This document shows positions 1-8,535 of a stretch of DNA of 64,000 nucleotides, in pieces; position 1 is the first letter of the stretch; the number at the start of each line of letters is the position of its first letter. The position numbers were made by a program, and so were the translations under genes. The stretch is from Paracoccus sp. MKU1 (GTDB taxonomy: Bacteria; Pseudomonadota; Alphaproteobacteria; Rhodobacterales; Rhodobacteraceae), in the NCBI RefSeq assembly GCF_001447385.1, contig NZ_LLWQ01000221.1:91737-155736 (forward strand). Direction: 5' to 3'. Under the pieces are notes generated by a model that did not search any database, was not told where the DNA came from, and worked only from the letters and a program-made list of their open reading frames with translations.

Positions 1-1
1 C

Positions 2-232
2 ATCGCCCCGCCCGAGGGCGCCTTCTACATCTATGCCGATGTGTCGGAACTGACGGGAAACAGTCTGAGCTTCGCAGCGGAAATTCTTGAAAAGGCGGGG
101 GTTGCGGTGACGCCGGGGTTGGATTTCGATCCCCGTCGCGGCGCGCGGACCCTGCGCTTCAGCTATGCCGCCTCGACTGCCGAGATTGCCGAGGGGCTGG
201 ACCGGCTGGCGGCCTTCATGGCGGCGCGATGA
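2..232 (+). CDS. Class I/II aminotransferase, C-terminal fragment (5' end outside window)
   Basis: The frame is open from base 2 and ends at TGA 230-232, giving the last 76 residues of a PLP-dependent aminotransferase. The visible part has the small-domain pattern PEGAFYIYADVS, then GVAVTPGLDFDP and LRFSYA. In fold-type I aminotransferases the Arg of this last motif binds the substrate alpha-carboxylate. The catalytic lysine lies upstream and cannot be seen, so the substrate (aspartate or another amino acid) is open. The stop overlaps the next start as ATGA, which suggests co-translation with the amidase. The family call is secure and the specificity is not. Confidence 0.8.
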   Translation: MAPPEGAFYIYADVSELTGNSLSFAAEILEKAGVAVTPGLDFDPRRGARTLRFSYAASTAEIAEGLDRLAAFMAAR

Positions 233-1464
233 GATGGCTTTGCGCCCTTCTGCTGATCTGGCTTGCGCTGCCGGCGTTGGCCGATGACGGCACGCGTTCG
301 GCGCTTGCGACGGTCGATCCGGCGCAATCATCGCTGACGGCCGAGGGGCGCGACCGGGGCAGGCCGCGGCCGATGGAACTGCGGCTGACCATCAGCCAGC
401 CGGTGCCTTACCGGGTCTATTTCCTCGACGGCCCGCCGCGCCTGGTGGTCGATTTCCGCGAGATCGACTTTTCCGGTGTCGATGCCGATGCGCTGCCGGG
501 GCGCGAACTGGTGCCGGCGCTGCGCTGGGGCCGGTTCAGGCCCGGCTGGTCGCGCCTGGTGATGGAACTGCCCGGCCCCTATGCGCTGCGGCTGGCCGTG
601 CAAAGCCCGGCCGAGGGCGGGGCGCGGGGCGCGCTGGTCAAGCTGCGCATCGAGCCGGTCGACCAGCAGGATTTCGTCACCCGGGGCAATGCGCTTTCGG
701 CGCTGTGGGATTTGCCGGCGCCGGCGGCCGTCGCCCCGCTGCCGCCGCGCCGCGCGGGTGCGCGGCCCCTGCGCGTCGCGCTGGACCCCGGCCATGGCGG
801 CCATGACCCGGGCGCCCAGGTCGGCGCGATCAGCGAGGCGGCGCTGATGCTGGGCTTTGCCCGCGAACTGACCGAGATCCTGACCCGTGCCGGTTTCGAA
901 GTCGTCGCCACCCGCAAGGACGACAGCTTCATCCCGCTGGAGCGGCGCATGACCATCGCCCGTGCCGAGCAGGCCGACCTGTTCATCTCGCTGCATGCCG
1001 ATGCGTTGCCGGCGGGCGAGGCGGCGGGGCTGTCGATCTATGTCTGGAACCAGCAGGCCGACGACCGGGCCACGCGCGAACTGGCGATGCGCCACGACCG
1101 CGCCGACCTGTTGGCCGGGCTGGACCTGGCCGGGACCGACGATCAGCTGGCCGATGTGCTGATGGACCTGGCGCGAACCGAAACGCATCCGCGCTCGGAA
1201 GCCTTTGCCAAATTCGCGGTTTCGGAACTGAACCGCGCGGGCATCGCCATGCATCGCCGGCCGGTGCGCGGCGCGGCCTTTTCGGTGCTGAAATCGCCCG
1301 ACATCCCCTCGGTCCTGGTCGAGCTGGGCTTTCTGACCGATCCGGGCGACCGGGCCAACCTGTTCGACCCGGACTGGCGGGCGCGCACCGCGCAGGCGCT
1401 GGCGCAGGCCATCGGCCTGTGGGCGCAGGACGATGCCGCCCGCGCCGCCCTGCTGCGCAAGTAG
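229..1464 (+). CDS. N-acetylmuramoyl-L-alanine amidase (AmiC-like, AMIN + Amidase_3)
   Basis: This is a predicted periplasmic zinc amidase that cuts the amide bond between N-acetylmuramic acid and the stem peptide, typically during septum splitting. The 411 residues start with a signal peptide (about 1-18, hydrophobic core ALLLIWLALPALA). An AMIN-type beta domain follows (about 45-145), which in this family targets peptidoglycan or the septum, and then the Amidase_3 domain (about 180-400). Candidate zinc ligands are His189 (DPGHGG) and His256 (SLHAD), with Glu203 and the catalytic Glu365 (LVELGF). It overlaps the aminotransferase stop by 4 bases and lies just upstream of PBP1A, so hydrolase and synthase of the cell wall are neighbours. 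Confidence 0.92.
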   Translation: MRWLCALLLIWLALPALADDGTRSALATVDPAQSSLTAEGRDRGRPRPMELRLTISQPVPYRVYFLDGPPRLVVDFREIDFSGVDADALPGRELVPALRWGRFRPGWSRLVMELPGPYALRLAVQSPAEGGARGALVKLRIEPVDQQDFVTRGNALSALWDLPAPAAVAPLPPRRAGARPLRVALDPGHGGHDPGAQVGAISEAALMLGFARELTEILTRAGFEVVATRKDDSFIPLERRMTIARAEQADLFISLHADALPAGEAAGLSIYVWNQQADDRATRELAMRHDRADLLAGLDLAGTDDQLADVLMDLARTETHPRSEAFAKFAVSELNRAGIAMHRRPVRGAAFSVLKSPDIPSVLVELGFLTDPGDRANLFDPDWRARTAQALAQAIGLWAQDDAARAALLRK

Positions 1465-1534
1465 CGCAAGGTTGCTTTGACGGGCGCGGCCTCGCTGTCT
1501 ATAGAGGCGCAGGTTATCCCCAGAGGCTTGCCCA

Positions 1535-4072
1535 TTGCTGCGTTTCCTGCTGTCCTTCATCGGCGCGATCTTTTCCTGGCTCGTGACCGCGATCTTCTTC
1601 ATCGCCCTGACCGTGGGCGCGGTGTTCTGGATGTATTCGCGCGACCTGCCCAGCCATGAGCAGCTGGCGCAATATGCGCCCAAGACCATCAGCCGGATCT
1701 ATTCCGCCGAGGGGCGCCTGATCGACGAATTCGCCGAGGAGCGCCGTATCTTCGTGCCCATCGGCGACATTCCGCCCCTAGTCAAGCAGGCTTTCGTCAG
1801 TGCCGAGGACAAGCATTTCTACAGCCACCACGGCTTCGACCCGATGGGCATGGGCAAGGCGGCGCTGGACGCGATCAGCTCGGGTGGGCGCAACCTGCGC
1901 GGCGCCTCGACCATCACCCAGCAGGTGATGAAGAACTTCCTCTTGTCCAGCGACCGCAGCGTCGAGCGCAAGATCAAGGAACTGATCCTGGCGACGCGAC
2001 TTGAGGCGACGCTCAGCAAGGATCAGATCCTGGAGCTTTACCTCAACGAGATCTTCCTGGGCCAGAACAGCTTCGGCGTGGCTGCGGCGGCGCAAAGCTA
2101 TTTCAACAAGCCGCTGACCGAACTGGCCCCGCATGAGGCCGCGACGCTGGCCGCCATGCCCAAGGCGCCCAGCCGCTATCACCCGGTCACCGCCAAGGAG
2201 GCCCTGACCGAGCGGCGCGACTATGTCCTGCGCGAGATGTGGCAGAACGGCTATATCGACCAGGCGACCTATGAAGCCGAGGCGAAGCAGCCGCTGCGCT
2301 CGGTGCAGAACGGCGATTTCCCCGCCTTCCGCGAGCAGCTGCCGCCGCGCGACTATTTCACCGACGAAATCCGCCGCCAGCTTTCGGCGCAATTCGGCGC
2401 CGAGGAGTTTTTCGGCGGCGGCCTGGCGATCCGGGCGACCATCGATCCCAAGCTGCAAAAGGTCGCCGCGCATGCGCTGCAACAGGCGCTGGAGAAATAC
2501 GACCGCGGCCGCGGCGTCTGGCGCGGCACCCGCGTCAGGATCCCGCCCGAACAGCTGGGCAGCGAGCAGGCTTGGCGCGCCGCGCTGGCCGATGCCAGCG
2601 TGCCGCGCGACATCGAGGGCTGGTTCCCGGCCGTGGTGCTGTCGCTGGAGGGCGGCGATGCCACCATCGGCATCGAGGATCAGGAGGGCACTGCCCAGAT
2701 CCCCGCCAAGGACGTGCAATGGGCGAGGAAGCGGCTGGCGGACGGCACGCTGGCGCCCAAGGCCAAAGTGGCCTCGGACCTGCTGGAGATCGGCGACGTG
2801 GTGCTGGTGCGCCGTATGACCTCGGACAGCGACGGCAGCTTCATCCGCTGGACCCTGCGCCAGGTGCCCGAGGTGCAGGGCGGCTTCATGGCCATGGACG
2901 TGAACACCGGCCGGGTCATTGCCATGCAGGGCGGGTTTTCCTATCAAAGCTCGGTCTTCAACCGGGCGACCCAGGCGCAGCGCCAGCCGGGCTCCAGCTT
3001 CAAGCCCTTCGTCTATGCCGCCGCGCTGGATTCGGGCTTCAACCCGGCGACCATCGTGGTGGACGAGCCGATCACCGTGAACACGCCGCAGGGGTTGTGG
3101 ACGCCCAAGAACGCCAACGGCAAGTTCTATGGCCCGACCCCGATGCGCACCGGGATCGAGCAGTCGCGCAACCTGATGACCATCCGCATCGCCCAGGGCA
3201 TCGGCATGGATACAGTGGCGAAATATGCCGAGAAATTCGGGGTCTATGACCATCTGGGCCATTTCCTCGCCAACTCGTTGGGCGCGCAGGAAACGACGCT
3301 GTTCAAGATGGTCGCCGCCTATGCCATGTTCGCCAATGGCGGCGAGCGGGTCGAGCCGACGCTGGTCGACCGGGTGCAGGACCGCCGCGGCCGCACCATC
3401 TATCGCCACGACCGCCGCGAATGCGTGACCTGCGGCCAGCCGACGCTGCCCGCCGGCGCCGCGCCCGCGATCCGTTCCAACCGCGAGCGGGTGATGGACG
3501 CGATCACCGCCTATCAGCTGACCTCGATGCTGGAGGGCGTGGTCAAACGCGGCTCGGGGCGCGGCGTGGACCTGCCGGTGCCGGTGGCAGGCAAGACCGG
3601 CACCACCAACGATGCCAAGGACGTTTGGTTCATCGGCTTTACCTCGAACATCGTCGCCGGCTGCTATCTGGGCTATGACCAGCCGCGCACGCTGGGCGCC
3701 AACGCCTATGGCGGCACGCTTTGCGTGCCCGTGTTCAACGAATTCATGCAGGAGGCGGTCAAGGAATTCGGCGGCACCGCGTTCAAGGTGCCGCCGGGCG
3801 GGCATTTCGTCAACATCGACCGCTTCACCGGCGCGATCCTGGGCCCCGATGCCAAGGGTGACAATGTCATCGCCGAATATTTCCGCGACGGCCAGAACCT
3901 GACCGGGATGATGCTTGTCGATGGCGGCTTCGGCCGTGCCGATCCCGGCACGCTGCCGCTGTTCACCCAGGGCCGCGACGGCGGCCAGGCGGTGACCACC
4001 TCGACCGGCAAGAAAAGGGTGATCCCGAAGAAGGCCGACTTCGGCACCCTGTCCTCGGGCGGGCTGTATTGA
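1535..4072 (+). CDS. mrcA: Penicillin-binding protein 1A (bifunctional glycosyltransferase/transpeptidase)
   Basis: This inner-membrane class A PBP polymerises lipid II into glycan strands and cross-links the peptides. The 845 residues have one N-terminal membrane anchor (about 5-33). The GT51 domain carries catalytic Glu91 in the motif EDKHFYSHHGFDP. An OB-like insert follows, then the transpeptidase domain with the SxxK nucleophile Ser487 (SSFK), SRN at 544-546 and KTG at 687-689. The chosen start is TTG at 1535, preceded by an AGAGG ribosome site; no closer ATG fits the anchor. It lies 70 bases after the amidase on the same strand and is probably co-transcribed with it. Confidence 0.95.
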   Translation: MLRFLLSFIGAIFSWLVTAIFFIALTVGAVFWMYSRDLPSHEQLAQYAPKTISRIYSAEGRLIDEFAEERRIFVPIGDIPPLVKQAFVSAEDKHFYSHHGFDPMGMGKAALDAISSGGRNLRGASTITQQVMKNFLLSSDRSVERKIKELILATRLEATLSKDQILELYLNEIFLGQNSFGVAAAAQSYFNKPLTELAPHEAATLAAMPKAPSRYHPVTAKEALTERRDYVLREMWQNGYIDQATYEAEAKQPLRSVQNGDFPAFREQLPPRDYFTDEIRRQLSAQFGAEEFFGGGLAIRATIDPKLQKVAAHALQQALEKYDRGRGVWRGTRVRIPPEQLGSEQAWRAALADASVPRDIEGWFPAVVLSLEGGDATIGIEDQEGTAQIPAKDVQWARKRLADGTLAPKAKVASDLLEIGDVVLVRRMTSDSDGSFIRWTLRQVPEVQGGFMAMDVNTGRVIAMQGGFSYQSSVFNRATQAQRQPGSSFKPFVYAAALDSGFNPATIVVDEPITVNTPQGLWTPKNANGKFYGPTPMRTGIEQSRNLMTIRIAQGIGMDTVAKYAEKFGVYDHLGHFLANSLGAQETTLFKMVAAYAMFANGGERVEPTLVDRVQDRRGRTIYRHDRRECVTCGQPTLPAGAAPAIRSNRERVMDAITAYQLTSMLEGVVKRGSGRGVDLPVPVAGKTGTTNDAKDVWFIGFTSNIVAGCYLGYDQPRTLGANAYGGTLCVPVFNEFMQEAVKEFGGTAFKVPPGGHFVNIDRFTGAILGPDAKGDNVIAEYFRDGQNLTGMMLVDGGFGRADPGTLPLFTQGRDGGQAVTTSTGKKRVIPKKADFGTLSSGGLY

Positions 4073-4160
4073 GGCGACTTTGCCGGGCGGGCGCTTGCCG
4101 CCGCCCGCCGCCCGCGCTATTTGTCCTGCCCTGACCGAAATCCGAACCCAGAGAGTGCCC

Positions 4161-5288
4161 ATGCGCGCCGAAACCCAAGCCACCATCGAAGCGATCCGCA
4201 AATCGCTGAAACTGCTCGGCCAGCGCATGGACTGGGAAACCGCGCCGCACCGTCTGGAAGAGCTGAACGCCATGATCGAGGCGGGCGACATCTGGTCCGA
4301 CCCGGCCCGCGCCCAGAAGCTGATGCGCGACCGGCAGATGCTGTCGGATGCGGTCGAGACCTATCGCCGGATCGACACCGAACTCAAGGACAATGCCGAG
4401 CTGATCGAACTGGGCGAGGCCGAGGGCGATGACGAGATCGTCGCCGATGCCGAGGCCTCGCTGAAATCGCTGGCGGAACTGGCCGCGCAGAAGGAGCTGG
4501 AGGCGCTGCTGAACGGCGAGGCCGACGGCAATGACACCTTCCTGGAGATCAATGCCGGCGCCGGCGGCACGGAAAGCGCCGACTGGGCCAGTATGCTGGC
4601 GCGGATGTATGTCCGCTGGGCCGAGAAGAAGGGCTACAATGTCGAATTGCTGTCCGAGACGCCGGGCGAGGAGGCGGGCATCCGTTCGGCCGCCTACAAG
4701 ATCTCGGGGTCGAACGCCTATGGCTGGCTGAAATCGGAATCAGGCGTGCACCGGCTGGTGCGCATCTCGCCCTATGATTCGGCGGCACGGCGGCATACCT
4801 CGTTCAGCTCGGTCTGGGTCTATCCGGTGGTGGACGACAATATCGAGATCACCATCCCCGACAACGAGATCAGGATCGACACCTATCGGTCGTCGGGCGC
4901 GGGCGGGCAGCACGTCAACACCACCGATTCGGCAGTGCGCATCACCCACCTGCCGACGGGCATCGTCGTGACCAGCTCGGAAAAGTCGCAGCACCAGAAC
5001 CGCGCCAACGCCATGGCGGCGCTGAAGGCGCGGCTGTATCAGCTGGAACTGGACAAGCGCAACGCCGCGATCAACGCCCAGCACGAGGCCAAGGGCGAGG
5101 CCGGCTGGGGCAACCAGATCCGCTCTTATGTGCTGCACCCTTATCAGATGGTGAAGGACCTGCGGACCGGGCACGAGACCTCGGACACGCAGGGCGTGCT
5201 GGACGGCGATCTGGACGCCTTCATGGCCGCGACGCTGGCGCTGGATGTCGCGGGCAAGTCGCGGGCCGAGGCGCAGGCCGAGGACTGA
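4161..5288 (+). CDS. prfB: Peptide chain release factor 2
   Basis: RF2 recognises UGA and UAA and triggers release of the finished peptide. The 375 residues contain the codon-reading tripeptide Ser203-Pro204-Tyr205 (SPF/SPY class, typical of RF2 and unlike the PxT of RF1) and the catalytic Gly248-Gly249-Gln250. The frame is open further upstream, but the ATG at 4161 begins the normal RF2 N-terminus, so I chose it. The programmed +1 frameshift found near codon 25 of E. coli prfB is absent: the frame is continuous. It follows PBP1A by 88 bases. A dispersed repeat begins 24 bases after its stop. Confidence 0.95.
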   Translation: MRAETQATIEAIRKSLKLLGQRMDWETAPHRLEELNAMIEAGDIWSDPARAQKLMRDRQMLSDAVETYRRIDTELKDNAELIELGEAEGDDEIVADAEASLKSLAELAAQKELEALLNGEADGNDTFLEINAGAGGTESADWASMLARMYVRWAEKKGYNVELLSETPGEEAGIRSAAYKISGSNAYGWLKSESGVHRLVRISPYDSAARRHTSFSSVWVYPVVDDNIEITIPDNEIRIDTYRSSGAGGQHVNTTDSAVRITHLPTGIVVTSSEKSQHQNRANAMAALKARLYQLELDKRNAAINAQHEAKGEAGWGNQIRSYVLHPYQMVKDLRTGHETSDTQGVLDGDLDAFMAATLALDVAGKSRAEAQAED

Positions 5289-5312
5289 GCCGCCGCGCCT
5301 GTCGCGCGGTCG

Positions 5313-5351
5313 CATGGGTATTTGGGCAACGAAGAAGCGCAAGGCTTGCGC
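5313..5351 (+). repeat. Dispersed GTATTTGG-core repeat, copy A, with hairpin tail
   Basis: Bases 5313-5338 share the core ATGGGTATTTGGGCAACGAA with copies at 26281, 54395 and (inverted) 54453. A perfect small hairpin follows at 5337-5351 (GCGCAA, loop GGC, TTGCGC). The element sits between prfB and the patatin gene, 24 bases after the prfB stop. The other intergenic copies also lie just beyond gene ends. Confidence 0.6.
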
Positions 5352-5468
5352 ATCGCGGCGCGGGTCGCGACTGTGGCACCGATGCACCTTTTTGTCGGCG
5401 TAGGGACCTGCGCGGTTTGATGCTGCATTGCGGCATTGTATGCTGCGGTTGCGAGATGCGGGGTGGGC

Positions 5469-6524
5469 ATGGACGTGAGGCGGATCAATCTGGCGCTTCA
5501 GGGCGGCGGCGCGCATGGCGCCTTTGCCTGGGGCGTGCTGGACCGGCTGCTGGATGAGCCCGCGATCGAGATCCGCGGCATCAGCGGCACCTCGGCCGGG
5601 GCGCTGAACGGCGCGGCGCTGGCCGCCGGCCTGTCCTGCGGGCCGGGTCGGCGCGGGCGCGAGGCGGCCCGGCAGAACCTGGCCCATATCTGGTCGCAGG
5701 TCGGGCAGGTCAGCGACAACAGCGTCGTGCGCTGGCTGCATTCCATGTTCCCGGTGCCGCGCGCCTGGCAGCGGCTGACCGAGCTGCTCTCGCCCGTGGC
5801 TTGGCTGGGTTCGCTGACGCGGGTGTTCAGCCCCTATGATTCGGGGCCGTTCTACACCAACCCGCTGGCCGCCATCCTGCGCGAGATGCCGCATCCCCGG
5901 CTGGGCCGCGAGGAGGGGCCGGCCTTCTTCGTCACCGCCACCAATGTGCGCACCGGGCTGGTGCGGGTCTTTGGCGGGGCCGAGGTGACGGTGGACACCA
6001 TCCTGGCCTCGGCCTGCCTGCCCGAGCTGTTCCGCGCCGTCGAGATCGACGATCCCTTGACCGGTCGGCGCGAGGCCTATTGGGACGGCGGCTATTCCGG
6101 CAATCCGGCGCTGTTTCCGCTGTACCGCGGCGACCTGCCGCGCGACATCGTCATCGTCAACATCAACCCGATGCTGCGCGATGCGGTGCCGAAGACCCCG
6201 GCCGCGATCCAGGACCGGGTGAACGAGATCAGTTTCAACGCCGCACTTTTGGCCGAATTGCGGGCGATCAACTTCGTCAAGCGGCTGCATGCCGAGGACC
6301 GGCTGACCGGGCGGCCGATGAAGAACGTGCTGCTGCATGCGATCATGGACGAGGACCTGATGAATTCGCTGAGCGCCAGCACCAAGCTGATCCCGAATCC
6401 CGGCCTGTTGCAGCGCATGCACGATGCCGGGATGCAGGCGGCGGATCGGTTCCTGGAGCGCGATGCCGAAAAGATCGGCGAGCGTGATTCCTATGACCTG
6501 TCGCAGCTGTTCGGTCGCCGTTAG
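5469..6524 (+). CDS. Patatin-like phospholipase / lipid acyl hydrolase
   Basis: This is a predicted serine hydrolase of the patatin family acting on phospholipid or other acyl esters. From the chosen ATG it has 351 residues. The oxyanion-hole glycines are at 12-14 (GGGAHGAF), the nucleophile elbow GTSAG places Ser42, and the partner Asp206 is in the DGG motif of YWDGGYSG, so the Ser-Asp dyad is complete. There is no signal peptide or membrane span. The start is uncertain: a TTG at 5436 and a GTG at 5463 are in frame, but the purine-rich stretch GGGGTGGG sits directly before 5469. The 3' end overlaps the convergent psuG stop by 4 bases. Confidence 0.88.
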   Translation: MDVRRINLALQGGGAHGAFAWGVLDRLLDEPAIEIRGISGTSAGALNGAALAAGLSCGPGRRGREAARQNLAHIWSQVGQVSDNSVVRWLHSMFPVPRAWQRLTELLSPVAWLGSLTRVFSPYDSGPFYTNPLAAILREMPHPRLGREEGPAFFVTATNVRTGLVRVFGGAEVTVDTILASACLPELFRAVEIDDPLTGRREAYWDGGYSGNPALFPLYRGDLPRDIVIVNINPMLRDAVPKTPAAIQDRVNEISFNAALLAELRAINFVKRLHAEDRLTGRPMKNVLLHAIMDEDLMNSLSASTKLIPNPGLLQRMHDAGMQAADRFLERDAEKIGERDSYDLSQLFGRR

Positions 6525-7435
6525 GAGGCCATGGCGGCGGCGATGCGCGCCGCCAGCCGGGCATTGTTCAGCACCAGCGCGACATTGGCCTCGAGCGAAC
6601 GGCCCTGGGTCAGCTCGAAGATGCGTTGCAGCAGGAAGGGCGTGACCGCCTTGGCCGCGATGCCCTGCGCCTCGGCCTCGGCCAGCGCCTGCTCGACCAC
6701 CGGGATCATCTCGGCGCGCGGGATCTCGGCCTCCGGCGGGATCGGGTTCACCACCAGCTGGCCGCCGGCCAGGCCCAGTTCGCGCCGCCGCCGGGCGCTG
6801 GCGGCGATCTGGGCCGGGTCGTCCATGCGCAGCGGCGCCGCAAGGCCCGATTCGCGCGACCAGAAGGCCGGCAGCTGGTCCTGGCCGAAGGCAATCACCG
6901 GCACACCCAGCGTTTCCAGCACCTCCAGCGTCTTGGGCAGGTCCAGGATCGCCTTGGCCCCGGCTGCGACCACGGTGACCGGGCTTTGCGCCAGTTCCTG
7001 CAAGTCGGCAGAGATGTCGAAGCTCGTCTCGGCGCCGCGATGCACGCCGCCGATGCCGCCGGTGGCGAAGACCTCGATTCCGGCCAAGTGGGCGCAGATC
7101 ATCGTCGCCGCCACCGTGGTCGCTCCGGTCCGTCCCAACGCCAGGCAGGCGGCGAGATCGGCGCGCGACAGCTTCATCACCTGCGCGGCCGGGGTCGAGG
7201 CCAGCGCCTCCAGCGCCCCGGCATCGAGGCCGACGCGGATGCGTCCGCCCATCACCGCGATGGTGGCGGGCACGGCGCCCGCCTCGCGCACCGCGGCCTC
7301 GACCTGCTGCGCCACCTCCAGGTTCTGCGGATAGGGCATGCCATGGGTGATGATGGTCGATTCCAGCGCCACCAGCGGCCGGCCCTCGGCCAGCGCCTGC
7401 GAGGTTTCGGGAGAAAGCGCGATCAGGGAATGCAT
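6521..7435 (-). CDS. psuG: Pseudouridine-5'-phosphate glycosidase
   Basis: The enzyme splits pseudouridine 5'-phosphate into uracil and ribose 5-phosphate, an unusual C-C glycosidic bond cleavage. The 304 residues match the PsuG/IndA family over the full length: ALESTIITHGMPYPQN near the N-terminus, VFATGGIGGVHRG at about 122-134, and AGAK with Lys161, which corresponds to the Schiff-base lysine known in E. coli. Asp144 lies at the spacing expected for the metal-binding Asp. The start overlaps the end of psuK by 13 bases. Together the two genes form a complete pseudouridine degradation pair. Confidence 0.95.
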   Translation of the reverse strand: MHSLIALSPETSQALAEGRPLVALESTIITHGMPYPQNLEVAQQVEAAVREAGAVPATIAVMGGRIRVGLDAGALEALASTPAAQVMKLSRADLAACLALGRTGATTVAATMICAHLAGIEVFATGGIGGVHRGAETSFDISADLQELAQSPVTVVAAGAKAILDLPKTLEVLETLGVPVIAFGQDQLPAFWSRESGLAAPLRMDDPAQIAASARRRRELGLAGGQLVVNPIPPEAEIPRAEMIPVVEQALAEAEAQGIAAKAVTPFLLQRIFELTQGRSLEANVALVLNNARLAARIAAAMAS

Positions 7436-8328
7436 GGCTGGTCCTTTCCGGAGACATGGGCGGATGCGGCGCGGAGCGCCTGGGTCAGGGCTTCGGCGCG
7501 GCCGGCGCCGCGGCTTTCGGCGGCGAGATGCGCGGCAAGGAACGCGTCGCCCGCGCCGGTGACGCGGAGGGCGGCGACCGGGGGCGGGGTGTCGGCCAGC
7601 GTGGGTGCGCCTTGCGCCGCATCGGCGGCGGGGCGGGCGCCGTCGGTCACCAGCACCCGGCGGGCGCCGAGCGCGACGACGGCCTCGGCTGCGCGGGCGG
7701 CATCGGGCAGGCTGCGGCCGGCCAGGGCTTCGGCCTCGGCGCGGTTCAGGTGGAAGATGGCACGGGGATGGTCGATCAGCATCCGCAGCCGCGCCGCCTT
7801 GTCGGGGCTGGCAGGCACGATGCGCAGATCGGCGCCGGCAAGGCAGGGATCGCGGGTGATTTCGGCGAGGACTGGCTCGGTCAGGTTGCCGTCGAGCACC
7901 AGCGTGCCTCGCCAGGGCCGGGCGGGATCGCCCAGCCGGCCGTCGCGCAGCGGCGCGAGGATCGCGGTGCCGGCGGTTTCCAGCGCCCGGGCATCGGCGA
8001 TGGCGGCGACCAGCCCGTCCGGGCTTTCGATGGCCAGATAGCTGTCGGTGGCAAGCCCGCCGTGGCGCCAGAGCCAGCGGGTCTCGACGCCGCGCCGGCC
8101 GACTTCGGCCACCAGCGCCTCGCCGGGCGCGTCCCGGCCGACGGCCGAAAGCATGGCCGGCGTAAGACCCTGCCGCGCCAGGGCCAGCGCCACGTTCAGC
8201 GCCACGCCGCCCGGCTGTCGGGTGATCCGGCCGGGCATGTCGGCACCCGGCAGGAGCGGCGCCGGGCTGCGTCCGATCAGGTCCCACAGCATCGCGCCGA
8301 GGCAGAGAATGCGGGGGCGGGTGGTCAT
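7423..8328 (-). CDS. psuK: Pseudouridine kinase, PfkB family
   Basis: This is a ribokinase-type sugar kinase of 301 residues. The N-terminal PfkB signature is GGVALNVALALARQG, and the C-terminal signature VTGAGDAFLAAHLA carries the catalytic Asp and the anion hole. PfkB sequence alone does not fix the substrate. The assignment to pseudouridine rests on the 13-base overlap with psuG, the standard partner that uses its product. Both genes are cytoplasmic and read leftward. An alternative is a different nucleoside kinase. Confidence 0.88.
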   Translation of the reverse strand: MTTRPRILCLGAMLWDLIGRSPAPLLPGADMPGRITRQPGGVALNVALALARQGLTPAMLSAVGRDAPGEALVAEVGRRGVETRWLWRHGGLATDSYLAIESPDGLVAAIADARALETAGTAILAPLRDGRLGDPARPWRGTLVLDGNLTEPVLAEITRDPCLAGADLRIVPASPDKAARLRMLIDHPRAIFHLNRAEAEALAGRSLPDAARAAEAVVALGARRVLVTDGARPAADAAQGAPTLADTPPPVAALRVTGAGDAFLAAHLAAESRGAGRAEALTQALRAASAHVSGKDQPCIP

Positions 8329-8394
8329 CGGCGGGCCTTCGGGCGGGTTGCGCCGGCGCAGGCTATCGGTTCGTGCTGAAGGGGGAAAGAGGGT

Positions 8395-8490
8395 GAGAGG
8401 CTGGACAGCGACCCAAGCGGGACTCGTTACGGCTGCTTCCTTCCGGACCTGACCGGGTTGGCGAGGCGCCTGCCCGCGCCAACCTCTCGC
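8395..8490 (-). ncRNA. ffs: Signal recognition particle RNA (4.5S-type)
   Basis: Read on the minus strand, the centre contains GGTCAGGTCCGGAAGGAAGC, the conserved apical loop of bacterial SRP RNA with the asymmetric internal loop that binds Ffh. The ends pair: the first ten bases of the stem (GAGAGGTTGG) match CCAGCCTCTC at the other end with one G-U pair. At about 96 nt this is a normal single-hairpin SRP RNA. Its promoter is visible just upstream. It is flanked by the cpdB-like gene and psuK, both on the same strand. Confidence 0.95.
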
Positions 8491-8494
8491 CGCC

Positions 8495-8523
8495 TAGATA
8501 GGCGCGCGCGCGGCGGGATGCAA
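8495..8523 (-). promoter_or_regulatory. Promoter of ffs
   Basis: On the minus strand, a -35 box TTGCAT (8523-8518) and a -10 box TATCTA (8500-8495) are separated by exactly 17 bp. Counting about 7 bases on puts the transcription start near 8488, which agrees with the 5' end of the SRP RNA inferred from base pairing. The spacer is almost pure GC. Confidence 0.75.
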
Positions 8524-8535
8524 GCGGCTTGCCGG

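Noticed and set aside
1535..4072. Possible frameshift or misassembly because PBP1A starts at TTG
   Set aside because: The protein is complete with all GT51 and transpeptidase motifs, and an AGAGG site precedes the TTG, so a rare start codon is enough to explain it.
4161..4260. Programmed +1 frameshift in prfB
   Set aside because: The frame runs unbroken from the start through the GGQ motif; no in-frame UGA is present near codon 25.
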